DNA from: Corella eumyota
Lineage: Eukaryota > Chordata > Ascidiacea > Phlebobranchia > Corellidae
Reading direction: 5' to 3'
Assembly: GCA_963082875.1 (NCBI GenBank)
Contig: OY720098.1
Coordinates: 1,860,001 to 1,924,000, forward strand
DNA: 64,000 bases
Shown here: piece after piece, positions 35,701 through 45,700 of the stretch
Layout of the letters: every line of letters starts with the position of its first letter
Position numbering within the stretch: position 1 is the first letter of the stretch
Translations under genes and position numbers: made by a program
Notes under the pieces: model-generated
Seen by the model: only the letters and a program-made list of their open reading frames with translations
Database searches by the model: none
What the model was told of the DNA's origin: nothing

Positions 35701-37718
35701 TCCAGAAAATTTTCCAAGTCCTGTAAAAAAGTTGGTTCCAAATCCTCAAAGTTACACCGAGTCTGCAAGTGATGGTATTGGTAAACCTAAGTTAAATGAG
35801 GATAAACCTAAAAAGGTTTCAACCAGTGTGAAAGTAAAGCAGGAGAATTTGGATTCTTCACCGGTTCAAGTTGGTGATTGGATTAATTCCGTTCCAAGCC
35901 AGGTCCTAACTTAAAATCAGTTAAACTAATATTGTTCGACATTTCACTAAAACTTTAGATCACTTGTACTTTACGGTCCTCACTAATTCTCTCTCGTACT
36001 TATGGTCCTTGCTGAGTCTCTATCAGACTTTCTTGTCCCCGCTAATTCCGTCTTGTACTTTACGGTCCTCCCTTATTCTTTCTTGTACTTTACGGTTCTA
36101 ACTAATTTCATCTTGTATATTGCAGTCTTCGCAAATTCATGCTTAACAGTTCTATCTAATTCTCTCTCTTACCCTACGAGACTAGCTAATTATCACTTGC
36201 TTTTAATGTTTCTAAGTTTATCAAAGGACAAGAAAGTACAAGTGATCCAAAAGTTTTACTAATTAAAAATGTAAATTAATTACCTAACATCTAAAATTTA
36301 AGCATTAATTAAGTACCACAAAATTTAGAATGATGTCAATTATTGTTTTAAATATATTTTAAACATTATTTTAGGTTGTATTGACCAAGGTTAAACAAGA
36401 AGAAGACAACAAAGAAAATTTTAACCTTGTTAAAGTTGTTGAAATATCGCTGGTTGTAAGGAAAAATAGAATCCAATCAAACAGTGAATCTATGACATTT
36501 CATCAGGTAAATACAAATTACATTTTCTGAGTTACATTTAAACAACAATGGAGGCCATTGTGCATACATTACTTAAACTACATTGGATTGACCTAATAAT
36601 GTAAATAAACTTAATATACGAACATGCTTGCCAACTCTTGGTAAGGTTTGTAAATAGTGTTAAGAGCGATACAAAAAAACTTTATTTTTACCTCTATGAT
36701 AAAACTTATTTTAAACTTAGCTGAAAAATCAGCAACTCAATACTTCCTATACTACGTAAGGTCTTGGGTTTGATCCTCGATGATCTCATTCTAAAGCGCC
36801 CTTGAGTAAGGTGCTATAAATTATATAAACCTCTTCTGAGCCAGTACTTAACCAGCAGCTTAAGTTTTGGGCAAATATAATTGATAATATTTTGAACTGA
36901 CAGTGTCAATACTAGTCAGTGTTACAGTTTTTATTCTACACTATAGTCATAAAGTCAACCTTCCCACATGAAGGATAAAAATATATACAAAAAAGGCGAC
37001 CCTTGCTTTTCGAAATTGTTAAATTTACGTGGTAGACACGGCCAAAAATACATAAATATTTTTTAGGGTAAGAACTTTAAAAAGTTTAGAAAGGTTCTAC
37101 CAACTTATATGGTAAGTAGCTTCCCACAACAACAACCACAACAAGAATCTCATCAGCTTCCCAGAATTATAGGTGGTAGTGACCTTATCAGGCACGAAAA
37201 CAGGTTCTTATATTTTGGATTTTTATGTTTTTTTAAAGTGGCTAAAAGTTTCTAATTTTTTAAATACTTTTTTTGTATTACTAAACAAAAATATGATTGT
37301 GCTTTTTTTTGCAGGATGGAAGGAGATATCGGATCTCATTGGGAAGTTAGGGAACAAGAAGAAAGGGAGGAAGATTTTGGATTTGAGTTTAGTCAAGATT
37401 CAAATCCTTTTAGGTAATTATTTCTCGTCAAATGACTGCATTTTGATTGCGGCAGTTTGGGATATTATAGATTATAATTGCCCGATAATTATGCTGCTGA
37501 TTAAGTGCTGGCTCAGCAAAAGTTCATGCCGTTTATAGCGCCTTACTCAAGGGTGTTACAGCGTGGGATCAGTGGGAATTGAACCCATGACCTCAATGTG
37601 TGGTGTAGCAAGTGTTCTTACCACAACACCACGCTACCGGTCAATATCTAACGCTTTAATAAATAAAATTTTATTTAATTATAGGAAAACCAATAACAGA
37701 AATCAACGTCGTAGATAA
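29762..37718 (+). CDS. NBN: Nibrin (NBS1), MRN complex subunit, 15 exons
   Basis: Nibrin joins MRE11 and RAD50 in the MRN complex that senses DNA double-strand breaks and recruits ATM. Exons: 29762-29786, 30261-30314, 30573-30649, 31114-31286, 31824-31983, 32097-32203, 32640-32757, 33183-33364, 34084-34246, 34881-34960, 35182-35902, 36375-36506, 37067-37203, 37315-37413, 37685-37718; 2,262 nt, 753 aa (human 754), all in frame. An FHA domain covers about 10-108 (YLLTGKVYSIGRK, phosphopeptide loop NSISRKH, LTDYSKFGLFY). Tandem BRCTs follow (LGGRVVTVWGPEVTHLV; GKTFVFLSKKQYKRLSPS), with LSLLYISTEVYCNPTF at the junction to a disordered region at 354-620. The MRE11-binding KNFKKFRK is at 666-673, then LPRIIGGSDLI. 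The acidic ATM-binding tail EEREEDFGFEF precedes the last residues NPFRKTNNRNQRRR. IIIIDDDDD at 440-448 resembles a SUMO-interacting motif. The exon-11 donor (CAG, then gtccta) is weak. Confidence 0.96.
29936..30218 (+). repeat. tRNA-SINE, NBN intron 1
   Basis: Full copy from CCGGCAGCGTGATGTAGTGG to AGATCTATACAAAAAAAAAA. Confidence 0.8.
30777..31040 (+). repeat. tRNA-SINE, NBN intron 3
   Basis: Head ACAGCGTGGCGTAGTGGCC, box B GGTTCGATCTTC; the tail has decayed. Confidence 0.65.
31480..31770 (-). repeat. Degenerate tRNA-SINE, NBN intron 4
   Basis: Inverted copy recognised by TTGTCCTTAATGTGGGAAGG, GAGTAACATCAGTTA and CAGTGGGGATTAAACCCAGG. Confidence 0.6.
32280..32575 (+). repeat. tRNA-SINE, NBN intron 6
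   Basis: Full copy from CAGCAGCGTGGTGTAGTGG to AGATATATACAAAAAAAATG. Confidence 0.8.
32848..33110 (+). repeat. Degenerate tRNA-SINE, NBN intron 7
   Basis: Head CTGCCAATGCGGGCTAGTGG; the middle is shortened and the tail ends at TTTAGGTCGTG. Confidence 0.55.
33541..33950 (+). repeat. R3 dispersed repeat, long form with central palindrome
   Basis: Same family as 18893 and 46722. The centre holds an inverted pair, GTGATGTAGTAGAAAGTACT and AGTACTTTCTACATCAC, at about 33707-33773, which the 18893 copy lacks. A SINE tail fragment follows at 33958-34050. Lies in NBN intron 8. Confidence 0.65.
34370..34662 (+). repeat. tRNA-SINE, NBN intron 9
   Basis: Near-full copy, box B GGTTCGATCCCC, tail AAGATATATACAAAAAATAA. 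A separate head scrap, GGCAGCATGGTGTAAGGG, lies at about 34300. Confidence 0.78.
35947..36260. mobile_element. MITE with internal tandem repeats, NBN intron 11
   Basis: Ends ACTAAAACTTTAGATCAC and, inverted, AGTAAAACTTTTGGATCAC; the match continues through TTGTACTTT. The interior is a run of ~33-bp units around CTTGTACTTTACGGTCCTC. No clear target-site duplication. A degenerate relative is at 26161. Confidence 0.65.
36720..36995 (+). repeat. Degenerate tRNA-SINE, NBN intron 12
   Basis: GGTCTTGGGTTTGATCCTCG, AAGCGCCCTTGAGTAAGGTG and the tail AAATATATACAAAAAAGG; head decayed. Confidence 0.6.
37445..37640 (-). repeat. tRNA-SINE fragment, NBN intron 14
   Basis: Inverted head-side part from GCGGCAGTTTGGGATATTAT to ACCACGCTACCGG; the element's 3' tail is missing. 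Its left end lies 31 bp beyond the exon-14 donor. Confidence 0.72.
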
Positions 37719-38106
37719 AGACAACAAAAGACCATAAATATTCTAACTAAAATATTTTGTTGTTATACAATGACCATAAAAAGCAACAAAGGCAACTTGT
37801 GAAGTTAAAATAAATATTTTAACATTTATTTTGTTTTTGACTTAGTTTTTTACAGTTCAGTTAAACTATTGTGTAATAAATATGGTCGTATTATAAATAT
37901 GTGTTATGTTCTTTGAGTTTCTCTTACTAAGTACTCGTGTCGTTAAAATCAACATTAAGTTAAAAACTTGATTAGAAAGGAAAATTTCTTACAAGCCAAA
38001 GTTTATTAGGTAGGCCAAAAATACTATAAAAAGTATTATCAGGAAGACTTTAGCAAATATTTGTTAACACTTTTACTTAAACGGTTAAATAAAGATGGTG
38101 TTTTAC
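37719..38106. other. 3' flank of NBN
   Basis: AT-rich; AATAAA words at about 37810 and 37878 could serve polyadenylation. No gene. Confidence 0.4.
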
Positions 38107-39008
38107 TGTGGCAAGCGCTTAATTCTTAACCGCTTTCCAACGGGTTAAGTTCATACGAGTTCACCGAGCCGACACGTCTTCAAAGTTGGTTCGGGCGTCA
38201 AGAAATTAGCGGCAAATGACGACGTTTTACCGGTCAGGCCATAAACAATACAATTTAACAGGCCAAACAACGCAATTTATCGGAACAATGCCAGCAATCA
38301 GACTTCTAACCGCTCCACGCCGGTTCTAAAACGTCATCGCAATAGAAGAAACCAAGAAAAGGACGACTCGTATAACCTTCCCGACGCCACCTTGTTTTTA
38401 TAATTATCCCGCCTTTTGGGTATATAAGCTTGTATTTTATTTTATAAAATCACTTACGCTCTGACGCTCTTGCTCTTACGCTCTTACTCTTACGCTTACT
38501 CACTTAGTTGCTTAGTTTTTATTTACTCGCCGACTCTGAAGTTTAGACAACAGCAGTCAAGTCTGGCCTTCCATTTCTGTAGGGTTTTCTTAACGTTTTA
38601 ATTAAATTAATATGAGTAAGCGTAAGAGTAAGAGCGTAAGAGCAAGAGCGTCAGAGCGTAAGTGATTTTATAAAATAAAATACAAGCTTATATACCCAAA
38701 AGGCGGGATAATTATAAAAACAAGGTGGCGTCGGGAAGGTTATACGAGTCGTCCTTTTCTTGGTTTCTTCTATTGCGATGACGTTTTAGAACCGGCGTGG
38801 AGCGGTTAGAAGTCTGATTGCTGGCATTGTTCCGATAAATTGCGTTGTTTGGCCTGTTAAATTGTATTGTTTATGGCCTGACCGGTAAAACGTCGTCATT
38901 TGCCGCTAATTTCTTGACGCCCGAACCAACTTTGAAGACGTGTCGGCTCGGTGAACTCGTATGAACTTAACCGGTTGGAAAGCGGTTAAGAATTAAGCGC
39001 TTGCCACA
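38107..39008. mobile_element. Palindromic element, 396-bp inverted arms
   Basis: Two arms, 38107-38502 and 38613-39008, are exact-length inverted copies; by eye they differ at about one position. A 110-bp non-repeated spacer separates them. The element starts TGTGGCAAGCGC and ends GCGCTTGCCACA, and a 4-bp direct repeat ttac flanks it at 38103-38106 and 39009-39012. It is clearly GC-richer than its surroundings. Each arm contains a TATA-like GGGTATATAAGC and runs of CTTACGCTCTTACTCTTACG. No coding frame of note. It could be a foldback DNA transposon, or an LTR-like unit (TG...CA ends) in palindromic form. The near-identity of the arms points to a recent insertion or arm-to-arm conversion. Confidence 0.85.
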
Positions 39009-39012
39009 TTAC

Positions 39013-39770
39013 TACCATATTTACCTAATACTTAATAAATATTGTGAACATTTTAACTTTTACTACCAGGGTACACAAAAATTACAAATTTTATTTTTTT
39101 AAATTTTATTAATAAATTAGCAATAGTTGGATTTACAAATTTTACATTACGTTTTAAAAAAATATTTTTTGGTTGTAGATCGCTGTGTGGTCGTAATTTG
39201 GTTATATCTAGTTACTATGGCGTTGTAGCACGACGCGCGAAACAAAACGGAAACAAAATAAAATGAGTCATCAATATCCTTGAGTGTACAATATTGGGAC
39301 TGTTAACCCCACTGTTTTGCTTTAAAATGAGTGGTTTTTGATTCATAAATTCAGTCAGTCTTTTGTGGTTGTTTACATTTTTAAATAAAATTTGCAGTCT
39401 TTATGTTTTTTGTCGGTTTGTCGGTTTATTGTTTAAATACCACGTGCGTTGATAATTTTACGTACAGACTTATATATTTAACATGTTATTTAAAAGGGAA
39501 CCGTAAAATAATATAGGCTTTTGTATTTAAAGGCTTTTTATATTTTAGGTTTTTAATAGCAAGATAAAAAAGGTTTGCGTTTAAATTTAAACTTTCGTTA
39601 TATAACAAACAAAAAAAAATTTTAAAAAATTTCAAATTTTTGAATAGAATAATAGGTAATCAAATTGGCAAAATATTTTGAAATATAATTATGTTTTAGG
39701 TTTAATAAACAAAATAACTTAACCAAATTTCTGTTTTAGGTGCTAAATTAGGTCATCAAATATTACAATT
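39013..39770. other. Upstream region of the SLC6 gene
   Basis: AT-rich with a GC-richer patch at 39180-39250 (CGACGCGCGAAAC) that may belong to a promoter. An acceptor-like TTCTGTTTTAG at 39729-39739 just before the start codon suggests a 5' untranslated exon further left. Confidence 0.35.
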
Positions 39771-42700
39771 ATGGATGTTCAAGATAGGGGTTTATGGAAA
39801 AATAAAAAACAGTTCCTTCTTGCTTGTGTGGGCTATGCTGTCGGTTTAGGAAATGTTTGGAGATTTCCTTATTTATGTTTTAAAAGTGGAGGGGGTAAAT
39901 TATAATAATTGATTTGTGAAATTTTTTCTATAATATTTAAATTGTAAAGTGTAAAAAATGTTACACGAAAAGCTCTTTTTTTGTATTGTATGGTAAATAT
40001 TTTTTATCACTTTGCAATTAAAGAAAATATTCAAAAAATCTTTATTTACATATTACGCAAACAAATCCTATATTCATGGTTTAGTAGTAACATTACTTAC
40101 CTTTACTATCTGAAGTCATTGCTTTAATTCCGACTACTTCTATACAATATCATCATTGTTATAGTGGGGGGGCATAGTGTAGTGGTAAGAACACTTGTTA
40201 TACCACACATGAGGTCGTGGGTTCAATCCCCACTGCTCCCATGCTGTAGCAACCTTGAGTAAGGCGCTACGCCAGCGGTATAAACTTTTGCTAAGTCAGC
40301 ACTTAATCAGCAGTATAATTATCGGACAATTATAATCTGTAATATCTCAAACTGCCACAGGCAAATATACCTTAATGTACAACACATAAAAGACTGGGTT
40401 GAAATAATATATATTACTCAATGTTCAGGTCGTGACGTCGACCTTGTCACTTTGGAAATAATTAGTTTACATAATAAAAAAAATATATTGTTATGTTTAA
40501 CTAAATTAACACCTTATTTTTTTAACAGGGGCTTTTTTATTGCCATATTTTTTGACATTAATATTATGTGCAATTCCTCTTTTGTATTTGGAGATGGCAG
40601 TTGGTCAATATACCCGATACGGTCCGGTGCACGCACTCGGACTACTTTGTCCTCTTTTTAAGGGTATGTGTTTAAATATTTTTTAATATATAAATCGTTT
40701 TATGGGTTAGCCCTTTAAATGTATTTTAGTGTATTTTTATCTACCTAAATTTGGACAATTCCTAAAACAAAATTAACAAAAACTAATTTTTTTTTATCTA
40801 GGCGTTGGCATAGCAACGGTGGTGATAAGTTTTATGTTGTGTACCTACTACAACGTTATCATCTCATGGGCCATATATTACTTCTTCAACACATTTCGAT
40901 CTACATTACCATGGTATAGTTGCAACCAAACCTGGAGTTCGGTTAATTGCACGGAGCATACAAGTTTGCCAAGCAATCTAACTTCAAATTATTCTGTTTC
41001 GGCGACCCAAGATTTTTTCGAGTAAGTTTGCATATATATAAACAGTTGAGTTAATATTTAAAGTTAGTTATATGTGTCAAAATAAAAAAAAATAAATATA
41101 TAGACGTTTAAAGGATCCATAAAGTTTAACATAAAAAAATGTATCTATTAATATGTAATAAATTTAAAAAAAAATAAATAAAAAAAAAAAAAAATAAAAA
41201 AATTTTTAATATGCATTAAATATTTAAAAACAATACCCATATACAATAAAATGCTATATTATCAACAAAAAAACAATATCTATTAACCCAGGCTTACCTG
41301 AACCCTCTTCTGGGAAATGTTCATTTCAAAATTATAAAAATATTGACCTAAATTTTTGTAAAATGTGGTATTCAGAAATTTATTTTTTGGGCAAATCTTT
41401 CATATACTTACAAATATATATACTTTATAAAAAATTTGATTTTGAATTTTTTTTTCAAATTTTTGATTTTAGTCGAATCGTGTTGGGAAAAACAGATGGA
41501 ATTCATAACATGGGAAATATGCAGTGGGAAGTATTCGGTTGTTTTGTTCTAGCTTGGATTCTCTGTTATCTTTGTGTTTTCAAGGGAATTAAATCGGCAG
41601 GAAAGGTAATTGTTAAGTTTATAAAAAAGTGATAAAAAAAATTTGATTTAAAAAAATTTAACTTGGGTTCTTAAACTAGAATTTCTAAATATGTTTATTA
41701 AAACGGCGACTCTAATTGGTTAAAGATGAATTTCACACAATATGCTAGGTTTCAAATTTCAAACTGAATACAGATATAATTCAAATTAATTATAATATGC
41801 TAATTTAAGGCAGCAAACGAGTATAAGATTGCAAATATAATATGTGTATATATCTATTACACTTTATGCTAATTTAAATTAAACAAAACTTTACCTTAAT
41901 AAAATTATTCACAAAATAATAAGAGTTATATATGTTTTGACGTATATTCAAATTAAGATATACATATTTTATGTTTTTTTTTTGTATTTGAAAAGAATAT
42001 TTGATTTTATTTTGCAATGTCATGGCCTTTTAAAGTCAAAGACCATCAGTGTCATATATAAATAAGGGTTAACATTTGTTTTATTTTATATAAAACGTAA
42101 AAGAAAAAACAATTTTCTAAATGTTTTAGAATTTGGTAAAATATTAAGTTAAAAATGTTTTAATAATTTTCTCAGTTTAAATCATATTTACATAAAATGA
42201 TTATACTAACACAACGGGTATTAAATTAAAGATAAGGATATGTTAAGGATAAGATTCTGTTTATGAGACAGGAACTTAACTTCCTGGTATACCGACTTAC
42301 TGGTATCCCCCGCTGTTCTGCTTATTGTTAAACCTTACAGACTTACCCTATGTTCTATATTGTTGTAATGTTGTCATGAAAAACTGGTTTTCCCCCCTAT
42401 TTTAAGTGTGGTATTGTTCTAGGCCTTGATGTATTTTACCAAGTGCTTAATTTGTTTATTATTGAGTTTATGTTTTTTTTATAAAAGTAAAAGTTTTAAA
42501 TAATATTTTTATAGAATTTTTTTAATTGTTTTTCTTAAATTTTTGTTTTGTGCTAAAATGCTAAAATTGGTTAAAAAGAATTAAAAATTTTTTTTTTTAC
42601 TTTGCCAAAATATGGCGCCAAAAATTTAACCCTTTATTTAAACTACAAAACACGGTATTGAGCCATTATTTAATGTATTATAATGGAAGTAAATACTAGT

Positions 42701-45700
42701 AGCAATTTCTATTGTTAAGAGGACTAAACCTACCCACAGATAATCCAAATAACTTTTATTATATTCATTGTGTATAAGCGGTGCACTCAAATCAATTTAT
42801 CTTAAATTTCCTTTTATTAAATTCTGATCAATTATTCATTTCCATTACTCTAGTCAGGAATAATTTGATTAATGACTAGGTGATAATAAACAGATGCTCT
42901 AAAATGTTTATCTTTTGACTATTGTTATGCATTTTTGTGGTTTTTCTTGTCAATATTATGAATAAATTACGGTTAGTTAGGGCAAAAATTTTAAATATTC
43001 ATTACAAAATAATTTTTTTTCACAGTATTATCCAGCAAAAATTATATAAATTAAATTTTATTCAAATAATATTTTAATATAATTTTTTTTATTAGGTGGT
43101 TTATTTTACCGCTACATTTCCTTATGTGATTCTTTTCACCTTATTTTTCGCAAGTGTTTTTCTACCGGGGGCTACAGATGGGATTATTTATTTTCTTAAA
43201 CCGGTGTGGCATAAATTACTGGATGTTGAAGTAAGTTTAACATCATTATTTATTTTATTTTTAGAAAATATGGTATTTGAAGTTAAAAATAATGTACTGG
43301 CAGCGTGATGTAGTGGAGAGAATACTTGGCTTCTCTACATGAGGTCCTGGGTTCAATCCCCACTGCTTTTATGCTGTAGTGCCGTTGAGTAAGGCGCTAT
43401 AAACGGTATGAACTTCTGCTGAGCCAACACTTTATTAACAGCTTAATTTTAGCCTATATTATCCCAAATTGACAAAGGCAACTTAAAACTGGGTCAGGGT
43501 AACAAATGTTACTCTATGTTTAGATCGTGAAGTCGACCTCCCCATATCGTGAAGTCGACCTTCCCACGACCTTCCCACACTTTCCCCCCAAAAACTTTTA
43601 ATAATTTTTTAGGTATGGATAAGTGCTGCTGCTCAAAACTTTAACTCAATTGGGATTGGATTTGGTTCGCTAATCGCTTTTTCTAGTTACAACCCCCGTA
43701 ACAACAACATATTACGAGATACTCTTTGTATTTCATGTATTAACAGTATGACCAGTATTCTTGCTGGTAAGTTGATCAATATGCTTTTTTAAATTAATGT
43801 TTTAAGGCATTTTTTACATTTTTTTCTTCGATGTGGGAAAGTCGAATGCGAGACTTAAACATAGAGAATGCGAGACTTAAACATATCTTTGATGTGGGAA
43901 AGTCGAATGCGAGACTTAAACATAGAGTAGCATAAGTTACTCCGACCCAGTCTCGAGTTGCCTGTGGCAGTTTGGGATAATATAGATTATATTTGCCCGA
44001 TTATTATTCTGCTGATTAAGTGCTGGCTCAGCAGGAGTTTATACCGTTTATAGCACCTTACTCAAATGCGCTACAGCTTGAGAGCAGTGGGGATGAAACC
44101 CATGACTTCATGTGTGGTGTAGCAAGTGTTCTTACCACTACACCACGCTGCCTGTAGAATTGATTTGCAGTTTTAAATATACTAGTCAATAGCCACCACT
44201 ATGAGTAAAATTTTAGTTATCATAATATGGTTGCAACTCTTAAATAAAATTTGTTAGTGATAATTAACTCACGCACCACAAACGGCAGTTTTATTTATTT
44301 TGTAGGCTTATAAACTGGACTCGTACATATATATATTGCTAACTAAGCTTCATTATATATACATATGGATTACAAAATTTTGCCCTTTTTTGGATTACAA
44401 AATTTACAGAAATTAAAAATTGTTTTTTTAAAAAGATGGTTCGGTCGCAAAGTTTCTTTTTTAATTATGTTGGAATTTTTTTACGGCTCAGAGAGGACAA
44501 AATAGAGTCATTTTCCTATGTTTGCCAGCATATGATCTTACGATAGTGACGTCGTGCATCACGTGATACGCAAGCATTGGGACTTTCCCTTTTACTTTTA
44601 AATCCAGATATCTCAAAAACTACTTGACCAAATTTTAAAATAATGGTATCCTCGTGCAAGTTGGAAAAATTCCAACATAATTAAAAAAGAAACTCTCCTA
44701 CCGAACCATCTCTTTAATTTTTTAAATAAATTTACACATTGTTTAATAAAAAATGTTTAGATATTTTGTATAAACATAACAAAAATTTTTGTTTGTTTAT
44801 ATTTTTTTTTTAAAAACAAATATTAAGTCCTAAAACATATGTTATTTCCTATTCCGTTAACAATAAATACACAGGATTTCCTTTTCCTTATTAATAAAAA
44901 AAAAATCAAAACATACTTGTAAATAACAACATTGCTCTGTTTTTTTTACACTAAACAAAACAAAAGTCAGGAAGTAAATAATTAGTTTCGAAATTTAAAT
45001 TAATCTATATATATTTAACGAACCACAACCACAACTTGAGACTGGGACAGGGTAACAGGGTACAGGGTAGTCAACCTTCACACAACAAAGACTAATAAAT
45101 TTAAAAAAATTTTAAAGATTTATAGTCTATTAAAAATCTGTCTAATTTTTAGAAATTTTTTTAAAAACTATTTTAATTTTTACAGGTTTTGTCATTTTTT
45201 CTGCCATGGGCCACATGTCGTACATTTTAAATCGTCCAGTCGAGGAAGTGGCCACCGGGGGTCCTGAGCTTGTATTTATAGTTTATCCTCAAATCTTTGC
45301 TAACCTACCTGTTCCAGCGATGTGGGCGGCCATATTTTTTATAATGTTGGTTTGCTTGGGGATTGATAGTCAGGTAAATTGAAAAAATATTTTAATCTTT
45401 CAATTTTTTGAGTAAATTTAGTCAATTTAATTTTTTAATTTTTTTTTATATATTTCTATCTTCAATGTGGTAAGGTCAAAGGCGTGACCTAAACATAGAG
45501 TAACATTAGTTACCCCGGCCCGGTCTTCAGTTGCCTTTGGCAGTTTGGGATATTATTGATTATAATTGCTCGATAATTATACTGCTGATTAAGTGCTGGC
45601 TCAGCAGGAGTTTACACCGTTTATAGCGCCTTACTCAAGAGCACTACAGCATGAGAACAGTGGGGATCAAACCCAGGACCTCATGTAGTTTAGCAAGTGT

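Noticed and set aside
38614-38665. Short frame with alternating Lys/Arg/Ser after an ATG in the palindromic element
   Set aside because: It comes from a simple GTAAGAG repeat and ends quickly.
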